From Eumeta japonica (Eukaryota; Arthropoda; Insecta; Lepidoptera; Psychidae), in assembly GCA_005406025.1 (NCBI GenBank), contig BGZK01000705.1, positions 246,068 through 310,067 of the forward strand: a stretch of 64,000 nt of DNA, written 5' to 3'. Below the pieces are notes generated by a model that saw only the letters and a program-made list of their open reading frames with translations, made no database searches and was not told where the DNA came from. The position numbers and the translations under genes are program-made. Shown piece after piece: positions 49,422 through 59,260 of the stretch (the first letter of the stretch is position 1; every line of letters begins with the position of its first letter).

Positions 49422-49552
49422 CTAGGTGGACTGAATTATTCACTAAACAACTATGAATTTAAAGTGCGATCGTCCAACTCAACAGCAAACTGGCGACTGT
49501 GCTGCCGCAGCTCGCTCATCAGATTATATGAATCACAGTTTCCGACCGCTGG
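49422..49552 (-). other. Candidate internal or leader exon
   Basis: On the minus strand an acceptor-like ctgtattatag precedes 49552, and a consensus donor, ctag|gtaagtgag, follows 49422, giving an exon of 131 bases. A 33-codon frame (PAVGNCDSYNLMSELRQHSR, ending TLNS-stop) occupies its first part and begins directly after an in-frame stop, so it would have to be spliced in or non-coding. A 5' leader exon of a gene to the left, possibly the 130-aa gene, is conceivable. Confidence 0.3.
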
Positions 49553-49980
49553 CTATAATACAGTTTTTACAACAATTCTGCGGGGAAAACATATTATTAT
49601 GTATTCCCCCTTTTCTTGTATTGGGGTAATAAAAAATCCGCTTTTAAATTACAATTTCGAATGCTATAAAACGTTGTCATATAATTATAAATTTTAGACT
49701 GACCGCAAGCTGTAAGAATTTTCTGACGTCGTTCTGTTTCTGACGTCCGTCGGAAGACATTTCGCGCGTATGTTTTATTTTAGAACCCGCATCAGAATTC
49801 TGACGGGTCGTACGTCCGTCTGATGCGCTGTGGGTGCACGTCGATTGGACCTCAGAATTTTTCTGATCAGAACGTCCGAGGGCGCCCTCTCTATATGTTT
49901 TGTGAGGCTTGTGACTTGTGAGATCTCACACTATTAGAAATTTTCATCGGTTTGTCATTAGTATTGAGCGGACGCCGCAG
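49553..49980. repeat. Region with repeated tctgacg/cgtccg words
   Basis: Between 49715 and 49885 the words ttctgacg, gacgtccgtc and tcagaa recur several times in both orientations, including a 12-base palindrome tcagaattctga. This looks like the end region of a DNA transposon with multiple short repeats, but the boundaries are not clear. Confidence 0.35.
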
Positions 49981-49983
49981 AAC

Positions 49984-50050
49984 ATCCTATTGCTGAGCCT
50001 TTAAAATGCGATAAATAAATTTTAAGGGCTTTGTTCTTCAGCAATAGGAT
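49984..50050. repeat. Foldback hairpin
   Basis: Perfect 13-base arms atcctattgctga (49984-49996) and the inverse (50038-50050). Weaker internal pairing (cctttaaaat against attttaaggg) lies within a 41-base spacer. Confidence 0.65.
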
Positions 50051-50165
50051 TACACTTTGTTCTAAAACACGGGATAACTTCATTCTTTAGATATGGTTAA
50101 AATACAAATAGAATAATTGAAAAATAAAATAATTTCAAAGTAAAAAAATGTGTGGCGTATGATAT

Positions 50166-50731
50166 CAGGGAGGCGATTCTCGGGCCTAGCGAAAATCATC
50201 ATATGCAACAATTTTTAAAGAAATTTCCGTAATATTCCGTATAAAATCTTATAAAATATATATTCTCACTCACCTATGGAAATTTAAAATAGTTTCTATT
50301 TAAACATTGCGAATTTTTAATAGATATGATAATATACTCATATTTAAAACGAAAAATATGGAACTATAAAGCCTTTCAATCCGGAATAAAAATACCCTTT
50401 GAAGAGAATAATGGTGCGACTGTTGGTCACGAATTCATTAAAACAAGGTGTTACTAATCCTATTGATGTTCTAAATTTCACGTGTGACAATTAGTGTCGT
50501 GTACTAGGGTGTATCTATTGCATATCACATGCCACAGTTTGGAAATTTAGAATACTGAATTAGTGTCTTCTTTTGATATTTATCATTATCATAAAATGAT
50601 AACTGTCAAATGACTACACTATCTCAGTATTAATTATTAAGTTTATTGTATTAAGTTTATATTCTATTATATATATCTTTAAAAAATGTTTCATGTGACC
50701 ATTTACACGTGGTCCGAGAATCGCCTCCCAG
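50166..50731. mobile_element. 566-bp element with 21-base terminal inverted repeats
   Basis: Left end cagggaggcgattctcgggcc (50166-50186), and the right end, reverse-complemented, ctgggaggcgattctcggacc (50711-50731), match at 19 of 21 bases. The interior is AT-rich with no transposase frame. It is a non-autonomous DNA transposon; the CA(G/T)GG-type start would suit hAT, but I see no clean 8-base target duplication. Confidence 0.65.
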
Positions 50732-50781
50732 TTCCCCAAAATCTGATTCTATTTTTTCAAAAATAATTATTTTTTTAAATG

Positions 50782-50845
50782 TTGAACCCAAAAAATATCC
50801 AATCATATGTTAACGAACAAATGATTAGATATTTTTGGGGTTCAA
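50782..50845. repeat. 25-bp hairpin with 14-base loop
   Basis: Arms 50782-50806 (ttgaacccaaaaaatatcca, then atcat) and 50821-50845 pair at 23 of 25 positions. The size and loop are in the range of a small RNA precursor. It could also be a foldback remnant. It lies about 0.7 kb downstream of the 308-aa gene's 3' end. Confidence 0.7.
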
Positions 50846-51562
50846 AATTTAAAAAACGTCTACTTCTGCAGAATTTCGGATTATTTAGGCATCCAGAAGT
50901 GGGTGAACACTGCATTAAAATATCCCATTTTATTCATACGTATACATACAGGTCAAGCGAATAAAACGTTTTAGAAATAAATGCACTTTTTTTTTATAGA
51001 CAATATTAAATAAATTTATTTCTAAGGAAGTGAAAAAGCATATAAAAATACAAGTAAAACACAGACATGATACAAGTATAGAAACAAATATATACATGTA
51101 CAGTGGAAAGTATTTATATGCACCCGATCCAAATGCTCCTAGGCCAGTAATATTGAATCTCTTATAACTAAACAATTCATAGCTCAGTAAAGTTCAAATG
51201 ATCAATCAGTATTTTAGATTTAACAATGTATGCTAATAATTTTTAGAACAATGAATATAATCCTGAATAATATTGTATATTATATGTAAGTATTGACGTG
51301 CTGTACTTCTTTTTTTATTCTAAATATGTCGAATACGTATTTAACAGAAATTAATTATATTATAATATATACTCTTCATTTTTCCTAAAATATTATTATA
51401 AACATTTGGAATATAACTGCTTCAGACTTTTTCTTTGTTTCGTATCTTGATGTATGATTATGCAACATATTTATAGGAACTTTTCATGCATTGTTCAAAA
51501 CCCAGCTCACAGACAATTTCTTAAATTTCGACCAGATGCACTTATTGTACTACGGATAGCGT
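50846..51562. other. 3' flank of the 308-aa gene
   Basis: AT-rich. An AATAAA on the minus strand at 51314-51319, about 245 bases past the stop codon, is a plausible polyadenylation signal. Short frames here are spurious. Confidence 0.45.
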
Positions 51563-52489
51563 CTAACTCCCTTGTCCGTAGAATTTTTGAAACCGGTCTA
51601 TTACTAATCTTATCGTTCTGACGCTGCAGGGTTCTGTAATATCTGTAGGCATTTGACACCCTTGGTTTATGAAGCAATCGTAGTTGATTTGAGCTTGATG
51701 ACAACAACTAAGAATTGCACCATCGCAAGCCGTCGGTGCGCTGTCTGTTCCAAATGGATTCATAGTTGTTGCAGGAACAGAAAACGAGGGCGATTCTTTT
51801 TCTTGTTCGCCCGGTCCCGAAGAGCTTCCAGCTTGACTGCTTCCAGCTTGACTGCTTCCGTGTTCTACTTGTGGCGGCGGTCTACTCGTAGGTGTATTTG
51901 ACGTCACCGGGTCGAAGTTAACGGGTCGAATCGAATCGTCAACATAATCAGTTTCGTTAGGTTCAGAATTTACATTATTTACGGCGATTCCCCAATTCTG
52001 TCTCGAGTCATTCAATTTTGGAAACCTATTGTTTATTTCAAAAGAAGTTCCGTTGATACTTGGAGTAGGGGCTACTTCTTGGGTGGATGCACAATCACAA
52101 CTGGTTTGCGGTAAAAATATTACAGGCAGGAATACCGGTATCTGCGCAGGCGGAGAAGGGATGTAACTTGGTTGACGTGCATATTGTACAATTTCTTGTA
52201 AACGCGTATATATTTGCGTAAAAGGTTCCTCTTGAGTACCATAATTTCCGGTTTCTTGTGCATTATCTCTTTTGTGTGTGGGGTAACCTATCGGGTTGAT
52301 AGGTGGAAACTCAAATCCATAATAGTCATACCATCTTTTGTGCCGATGATTCTGTTTTGCCTCCTCTTCTGTACCTTGACCTTCGTTCAGCACCTGTTCT
52401 TGAGCGTTTGTCTTAATTTCTTTGGGGTCCTCGCTTGGCGCAGCCAGCACCGCGACTTGCAGCGCTAATATGATTATAATGACACGCAT
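51563..52489 (-). CDS. Secreted proprotein-like six-cysteine protein, 308 aa
   Basis: The signal peptide is MRVIIIILALQVAVLA, cleaved before APSEDP. An acidic segment then reaches NHRHKR at 47-52, which fits the furin pattern R-x-K-R. A 20-residue aromatic and proline-rich piece (starting WYDYYGFEFPP, residues 53-72) lies between that site and a second KR at 73-74. The middle is proline-, serine- and asparagine-rich with two cysteines (131, 133), N-x-T/S sequons and a GSSQA repeat (residues 211-223). The C-terminal module has cysteines 255, 262, 263, 272, 278 and 288: C-x6-C-C-x8-C-x5-C-x9-C, then a helix (RLVIDRFQKFYGQ). This module matches the 130-aa neighbour in every spacing. An acceptor, catttatttcag, ends 11 bases before the ATG, as in that gene, so the coding part is one exon behind a leader intron. 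Function unknown; the extracellular location is the only safe statement. Confidence 0.88.
   Translation of the reverse strand: MRVIIIILALQVAVLAAPSEDPKEIKTNAQEQVLNEGQGTEEEAKQNHRHKRWYDYYGFEFPPINPIGYPTHKRDNAQETGNYGTQEEPFTQIYTRLQEIVQYARQPSYIPSPPAQIPVFLPVIFLPQTSCDCASTQEVAPTPSINGTSFEINNRFPKLNDSRQNWGIAVNNVNSEPNETDYVDDSIRPVNFDPVTSNTPTSRPPPQVEHGSSQAGSSQAGSSSGPGEQEKESPSFSVPATTMNPFGTDSAPTACDGAILSCCHQAQINYDCFINQGCQMPTDITEPCSVRTIRLVIDRFQKFYGQGS
51826..51862 (-). repeat. 15-bp tandem repeat inside the 308-aa gene
   Basis: The unit gcttccagcttgact is repeated and encodes the SSQAG-SSQAG linker just ahead of the cysteine module. In-frame unit length (5 codons) means copy-number changes would leave the protein readable. 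Confidence 0.8.
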
Positions 52490-52499
52490 TTTGCTGATA

Positions 52500-52855
52500 T
52501 CTGAAATAAATGAAAAATACTATTAATTTTAGTTTTTGTTCTATTGTAAATTTGCAATATGAATAGAATAATTCTGATTTTATGGGCAAAGTTATATGCG
52601 TTTATTATTTTATTACTTATATTATTAATTATTGAAAGGAAAAAAAATTAAGGTACTTAGGGAGCATATATAAAATTCAACGCGTAAAAGAGAAATTAAA
52701 GATTTAAATGGATAAAACGGGAATCACACCATTTTAAAAATTATAAGCATCTTTAAATATTTTTTGAGTAAGAAATTAAAACAATGTATTTTATTTAGTA
52801 TTTTTTTAATTCGTCATTAAAAGAGTAAAATCGAGAGGCGAAATTTGTTTAGTAT
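52500..52855. other. Upstream/leader region of the 308-aa gene
   Basis: AT-rich. The minus-strand acceptor lies at 52501-52512. The nearest attractive donor (atcag|gtatgac) is far away at about 54405, so the first exon is not fixed. Confidence 0.35.
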
Positions 52856-52859
52856 GTAC

Positions 52860-53260
52860 TTTTAAAATATATAGAGGCGAGGCCATAAGCATTCACATCG
52901 ATTGCAACCCTGATTCGGATCCTGGTATTGATCTCAATTTTTATTTCGATTCTAATTCTATGGGCCTAACATGACACCCAAGACCCTTGATTCATTACGT
53001 TGGTGCGAGAGGTAATTATAGTTCTATAAAGAGATTCTTCTCTAGGGCTTCGTGCTAGGCCCGTCGGTTTCTTTATAGATTCTCATCACCATCCCACTTT
53101 CGATTACGATCCCAGAGTTCTTCTTTAAATCTCAATCCCTACTTCGCTCTCAACTGATTTTGGATCTGTTCTCAATTCTTTAATACCCTTTTATTCTCAG
53201 ATTAGTTCTAATCCTTGTCCCTCTTTCGATTCCATTCTATTACACTTAAGATAGTGCCGG
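52860..53260 (+). repeat. Dispersed repeat split by another repeat
   Basis: Degenerate phrases of the 4305-4690 family (gattcggatcctggtattga; ttctcatcaccatcccactt) flank a 110-base block at 52965-53080. That block instead matches the repeat at 56330-56680 (cattacgttggtgcgagagg, ttctctagggcttcgtgcta). This is either a nested insertion or a composite family. Confidence 0.5.
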
Positions 53261-55780
53261 AATATTTTCAGAATTATCATTTATACGTGTAAATTTCTGT
53301 CATTATATTAATAATGTCTGAAAGAAGTCTTTAAAGATTTTGATATTATTCTTCCAATTCTCAGCTTATATCTCCATATTTTTTTTCAACATCATCATCA
53401 AAAAACTAATTTTATTATAGTTTAAATTCTTTTCATCTAATATTTGACTTCAATTAATTCTATGATTTATTTTTAAAGTTAAGCTTTCATGGCAACTTGA
53501 CGCTTCATGGCTCTCCGATCCGACAGTGTGAAGTTAGTCGTAAAATAAATATCTTATGTAATAGATACATTATATACGTTTTCTGAGTGCAATTTAGGCG
53601 ATATTATTAGGTATTCAAAAGAACAGGGGCATGACTTACACCATAAGGTTTTCTTTTTAATTATAGTAACATCAGTGATGTAAACGCAATAATTACAATA
53701 CTTGGACATCATTAGCAAGAAAATCCAATTACGTGACTGAAGGAAATATATTTTAAATTGTTATAACTTTCTTTTTGTTTTGCAAAGATACACTTAAGTA
53801 CTTATGAATGGCGTAGTTATTTTTGTGAAAATAAAAAATCAAAAAGACATATTTCATACCAATAGCATGGTTAAGTCTGTATTATTTTGTGAATTTTATT
53901 ATTGAAATGTAGTAAAACTGATTCATTTCCTTGTTACTTTGCTTATTTCGATAATATTATTTCATATAATTGGCAAAGTTGAAGCGAAACCTCATCTAAT
54001 CATGTTAAAAGGTTTTGATTTATAAGACAAATCGCATACTTATAATGATTTACGCCTACAGTAATGGCGGGATCTTGGCGATTTGTTTTTGATAATGTAC
54101 TTTATCTTCAACATAGAGGTTATAACTTTTAACGCGGCACGTTAGTAGTCACACTCCATTCTTGCAATGCCAAAATCTCAACGAATGACCTCCATTTTGG
54201 ACTTAAATTATTGTTATACGTACGAAACTGAGATCATCTTATTAGATTACATTGTCTGACGATTCTTGCTTGCATTTTCATCTAAGTATAACTGACATCA
54301 TGTTTGGGCTCTAGACTTATTAAGGAAAAAACTACAGGCACTATAATATGTACCAAACTGTTTGTAACTTAACAAACTATGCCTTTAAAATTTATAAACC
54401 TGTCATACCTGATTCCGGATTTTCCCGATTCACGATTTAAATATAAGAAATTAGAAACATATTCCAAGTAAGTCACTCCTTGTAGATTCTTAGTGTTTGT
54501 TTATTTTAAAATCATAAAGGAAAAACTACCTAAGAGCTGTCCAATAATAACCAATTCGATAGGATGAAGAAATATTTTAAGGCGTCTAGCGACGGTCATT
54601 TTATAGTTTTGTAATTATTGTAACTTCGGTAATACCACAGGTCATATAAGCGAGAATGTAGGGTTCGATTGTTGTTTTACTTAATGAGTCCACTATTATT
54701 ATTATTTTTTTAATCTATCATTCATATTATTTGTATGTATTCGCGTGGTATATTCTAATGACTACTCGACATGTGCACACACGCACGCCCATACATCTTA
54801 TTGTGGTAATATTGGAGAACATGAACACTGAGACTTTTTTTTTTTGTATCCAATCATAAGTTATTTTAGTAGAAAAATAAATGTCACAGTCGTTTAAAAT
54901 TTTTAAAAATGACGTCCATATATATCAATAACAAAATACGTTAATCATTTGATTTAATTGTCTGTTTTTAGCGAGGCACATTGACAAAATGCTATTTCAA
55001 TCTAACAACCGTCACTAACGTATCCGTATATTGTGTTAGAATACAAAAACGAAACGTTGTTTTTTTATTCCTTTAGTTCTCTTCTATACGTGAGCTGCTG
55101 GATATAATACAAGTTATGTATGAAAGCTGAAGGGACCGACCAACCGACCAATCTCATATTTTGTACACGGCGTGGTTGATTCTCTGATCAAAACGGAGAG
55201 CCTATAATAAAAGTGAAAAGTTTCCTGATTGTGTGTTTATTTTCCTTCACACAAAATTTAATGAATCATCAAATTCCGATTATTTCACAATGAGGCTGTA
55301 CCTGTCACCTAAACTAAGGCTCTAAGCTATTGTATTTGTCTTCTTATTCACACAAAAACCACTGAATTATCGACCTCAAATTTTACATCAAAATCAATGT
55401 ATTCGTTACCAAACGATATTTTACATATAAAAGCGAAACGATACACGTTGTTTTTTGCTTTTGTTTTGTTTTAAAATATGGTGCCTACCTAATAATTATA
55501 TATATGATACCTATTTGATTATAGGCATAATTTTATCTACAAACAAGTAGGTACTTCAAACGTTCCAAAATCATCCAAAAAAATTCTTGAAAATTTAATT
55601 ATCTCTTGATGAATACCTATACAAAATATAAGCGCGTCTCAATATTTGCCAACCTTTCTGTTCCAAAATGTTTGTCATTACAGCAAGCGTAATATTACAT
55701 CGCTAACTGTAGGAGCGTTGCGATTCCTTTGAATTTACTTCAAACACATTTGTTTACCTCGCCATTTTAATGTCGTAACG
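53261..55780. other. AT-rich non-coding stretch
   Basis: A short (CA)n-like patch is at 54772-54795. No gene, no clear repeat. Confidence 0.4.
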
Positions 55781-56325
55781 TATTCCGCTTGTACATTATC
55801 GAGTATTTCATGTTCGAGAATATTAAATTTACGTCGTCGTCCCTTCGCCAACAAACGAATGACATTTTCACATATATTTTACGTTCTCCTTCCAACAGGC
55901 GAACATTAACCATCTTATTGAATACTGCGCGTCTGTATTTCGTACTTACTCAACCATTTTCCTTAAAAACACGCAAGGATGAAATATCACGAAGACTTAT
56001 GTATAAAATTTTATTTGCTCCCCTTAAATTATTCTACGGAAAGAACTAAACAAACAAGTGTTTTCTGTTTTGAAGAGGTTCGGCACATAGAGACACATGC
56101 ATCATTATAGTGCATACCAGAATAGGATCCCTGATCAAGGGAATGGTTTCGGAGGCACAACTTGTTTCACGTTTGTCCATTTATTTCGTATACATGCAGA
56201 CAGTGCCATTATCTTTAAAGCGAAAGGTAAACGATTCAAATTCTCACAAACGATCAAAACTGATCTGAAGGTTGAATTGAGTAATTTGTTTTTAATTTAA
56301 TTCAAAATTTAATAATTCGTTCTGT
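55781..56325. other. Non-coding stretch with two short frames
   Basis: Plus frames at 55789-56049 (86 codons) and 56097-56300 (67 codons) have no signal peptide, domain or splice context. I do not call them genes. Confidence 0.35.
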
Positions 56326-56329
56326 GCCA

Positions 56330-56680
56330 TGGACTACACGTTAAGCTGTAGTCGGCTGCCGTTTAGACGTTGTCACCACATGGCTGCGGCCGTTCCCAGC
56401 TTCCGACATGTGTCGGTCCAGCGTGGAGGCTTAATAAGATTAGTGCACTTGGTGTATGGACTAATGTCTCCTTTTATTCAATCGAAATCCACGGACCTAG
56501 CACAATGCCCTACACAAGACCTTCTATATAGGTCCGTTTCATTCATTACGTTGATGCGAGAAGGAAAGTCTTTTAAACTCTTCTCTACAGCGTCATGCTA
56601 CGCTTGTTGGGTGGTGTTGCAGTCTCTTCAGCGATGTCACATTGTCTATCGTTATATCGAGGCACAGACATTTCAATAAA
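56330..56680 (+). repeat. Dispersed repeat shared with 52965-53080
   Basis: The phrases ttcattcattacgttgatgc, gagaaggaaagtc, ttctctacagcgtcatgcta, and gttgcagtctcttcagcgat recur, diverged, at 52965-53080 and are typical of an insect LINE or SINE family. The 116-codon frame across it (56329-56679) is therefore likely to be repeat-derived rather than a gene. Confidence 0.55.
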
Positions 56681-56714
56681 ATTGCCACTACTTCAGTCCG
56701 AATACAAAATTGAA

Positions 56715-56985
56715 TCATAAGTTTCCAGACAAAAGTCTTTGAAGATTGTCTGTTGCCAGCGGTGGCATATGGATGCCAAACGTGCTTTCATACTGTGGCT
56801 TATAAACAAACTCAAAGTCACTCAACCTACGATAGAAAAAGCTACACTCGGGGTTTTTCTTTAAGTAAACCTCAACATAAAATTCATTTCTACGAAATGT
56901 AAGAATAACAAGACTACCATAACTCATACAATCAGCAATTTTAAGTAGCATAGGCACGCCACGGCGCTCGTACAGCCAATTAACA
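56715..56985 (-). CDS. Candidate terminal exon, unknown protein
   Basis: A minus-strand acceptor with a good pyrimidine tract, ctttcattccccag, precedes 56985. From there an open frame of about 90 codons runs to TAA at 56715. It starts VNWLYERRGVPMLLKIADC, then MSYGSLVILTFRRNEFYVEV, and ends PPLATDNLQRLLSGNL. Both the amino-acid mix and the alternation of hydrophobic and polar residues (ILTFRRNEFYVEVYL) look like a folded domain's beta strands. There is a faint likeness to the C-terminal part of histidine-type acid phosphatases, but I would not name it. The preceding exon was not found. A transposon origin remains possible because a repeat lies immediately downstream. Confidence 0.4.
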
Positions 56986-57002
56986 CTGGGGAATGAAAGT
57001 TC

Positions 57003-57180
57003 TCAGTGGCGACTACGAACTGGATATCGTACGTACGTACTGAATACGTAGTATGGAATGGCCACTAAGTGACCCGACGACTTGGTAAATATCGCGCGCC
57101 ACCATTAGTTACAAGTGGCCTAGGATAGTATTTCGGCAAGACCTATGGGAGTTATAGGTCCGCCAGTGAACGTTCACTGG
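57003..57180. repeat. Cluster of palindromes
   Basis: 57003-57069 is an imperfect inverted pair (agtggcgactacg... against ...ggaatggccact), centred on cgtacgtacg. At 57140-57160 gacctat...ataggtc follows. At 57163-57180 ccagtgaacgttcactgg is a perfect 18-base palindrome. Such a cluster could be a transposon end or a protein-binding array. Confidence 0.55.
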
Positions 57181-57184
57181 TTGA

Positions 57185-57655
57185 AACGAAGGAACAACAC
57201 AGTTGAGTTCAAAACAAATCAACTTTACACTTTACATACCAAATGGCAACAATTACAGATCCTTTATTTTATTCAATGATCCTTTTTCAAGACGCTCCAT
57301 TTGTAGCGAAATTCTTGTATGTAACGAATATAATAATTTTGGATTTCAAATATTATTCTGATCACGAAGTCTGAACCAGACGGATAAACGGATGAACGCA
57401 TGAATTCAATTTTATTTTAGTCTCGGTCTCGAACGCGTTCTTCTCATTGCATTATCGTCTGGTGATTCTGTATTATTTGTCTTGCATTTCTTTGAAATAT
57501 TATTTTCGCTTAACATAAGTAATTTAGGACACAAAGACATTTTAAAGATGACTTAAGCTTTCCGCTATGAAATTAAAAAGATTAATAAAATTGAGAAGTT
57601 ACTATTTTCTGTCCGTTTTAGAGTCCTAAGAAACTATCCACTATTTTTTATACAG
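57185..57655. other. AT-rich non-coding stretch
   Basis: No supportable feature. Confidence 0.35.
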
Positions 57656-57661
57656 TGAGGG

Positions 57662-57750
57662 CTGTACGCTGGTACGCGCGCGCGTGTGTGCGTGCGTGTG
57701 TTTGTGTAAACGTGCGTTCGTGCGTGCCTGCGCGCGTGCGTATGTGTGTA
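57662..57750. repeat. (TG/CG)n microsatellite
   Basis: An imperfect alternating purine-pyrimidine run (cgcgcgcgtgtgtgcgtgcg and more). This composition can adopt Z-DNA. The minus-strand frame over it (RTHARTHARAY) is an artefact. Confidence 0.9.
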
Positions 57751-58560
57751 CTACTATATCCACTTGCTATTACTATGTCATAAATAACATTTAGCTCTAA
57801 AGGGTAATTTTGACTATTAAGAGGTATAGTAAACAACCGATGAATGACAGATTTCTTGTCACCTATGGCAACATAAATTGGAAGCAAATCTTAGGTGCTC
57901 TACATTTGTCAATCCTCTCGAATAAATATTCAATTCGTTGGATAGGATTCGTTGTGCATGAACAGATTCGAAGGGTCAGAAGTGGGTTGCGTACTGCATG
58001 TTACTGCGTGTCACCGGCAAGTGTCTAATTATATACTTCCGGGAACAAGTACTGTATACAATGAAAATTACATTATATACTTTATATTGCTCTAATGTGG
58101 CGAATATATGGCGAATCATATATGAAAGATTATTATAACCCAATCAATACAACGACATCTTGTTATGAAAATACATCTTAATACTTGACGCGATGAATGT
58201 ATTAGCACCGAAAGCGAACAAGTATTTGAGACCAAAGGATGACCGATCGCGACGCACATGGGACTAAACCAGGTGTATTGTCTTAATTGAATATATTGTT
58301 TTTTCTTATAATATAATTATAAACAAAACTATGTCCATACTCACAGCGTATTAAAATCACAAACAGCTTATTATCATCTTATCTTTTTTTCTTTGTGTAG
58401 TGTTTATGAATATGCGAATAAAAAGGCATAATGCAAAAAGAACTATAGTAATCCATTCACATTAAAAGCTACTAGCAATTTAAAACCCATCTAAAAATAT
58501 ATTTATCTTCAATGTAACATCAAGGCCATCCCCTTACTGAATATTGCAGTTTTAATGTCA
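57751..58560. other. AT-rich non-coding stretch
   Basis: The 72-codon plus frame at 57810-58028 has no recognisable domain. Confidence 0.35.
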
Positions 58561-58563
58561 AAA

Positions 58564-59032
58564 TAAAAAATTTGGTTGCCTGTAAAGTCGGTATACGGGC
58601 GAAAGTTTTACGTGACAACGACTTTGAATGGTAAAATCATTTTAATGTGAATATTCATTCGTATAGTAGGAAGAAGGATGAAATAATAGTAACAATTTAA
58701 AACATTTATTTATACAAAGAATTATATTTAAAACATTAATTTATACAAAGAATCTCGCACTGAATTTCATATTAACAAAATTTTATTTTTACCTTTACAC
58801 ATACATACGTATTTATATACAAATATATACAATAACTTGCAATACATTTGCAAGCTATGCACTAATCTCTAGCGCGCGCGCGGCAGACCGATCATAGTTG
58901 AGTGGGAGAGAGACGCAAGGCATTCGGCGGGCCTCTCTCGTTCGGTGACTCATCGTTACGTTACCGAGCGTTACACTTTTTCATAAGTGACTCCCAGCCG
59001 CAACCTAATTTAAGACGTTGTCACGTCAAAAA
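58564..59032. mobile_element. Non-autonomous DNA element, copy 2 of 2
   Basis: Same sequence and orientation as 47374-47850, about 11.2 kb away. Net length difference is 8 bases, from indels in a (TACA/TATA) run, a tctagtgctgcgcg patch and a (CT)n run. Left and right flanks differ from those of copy 1, so the two are separate insertions rather than a large segmental duplication. Confidence 0.75.
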
Positions 59033-59044
59033 TATGATAGACTG

Positions 59045-59260
59045 CACTTTTTAGAGTTCCGTATAACAGATGAAAAATAAAAAACCTATAGAATCAATCT
59101 CATGTGTGTCGGTCTGTTTATCTATATATCCCAATGTTTTAGACAAAAATTTGCAGTTTTCATTTGTCCTTTTTAATACTCCATATATTTTGAAAAACGT
59201 TTGTCTAGAAGCAAATACTTCTGTACTGAAAACAATATTCTAACCAAATTCGAATTTACC
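59045..59260 (+). repeat. 'gggttccgta'-class repeat
   Basis: It opens 'ttttagagttccgtataaca' and contains 'gtgtgtcggtctgtttatct', as in the family copies at 5800 and 41150. It directly follows the element ending at 59032. Confidence 0.55.

Noticed and set aside
51653..52468. Plus frames opposite the 308-aa gene
   Set aside because: Shadows of a real minus-strand coding exon.
56329..56679. 116-codon plus frame
   Set aside because: It overlaps a dispersed repeat that also occurs at 52965-53080; no gene evidence.
57648..57887. Minus frame with RTHARTHARAY
   Set aside because: Translation of a TG/CG microsatellite.
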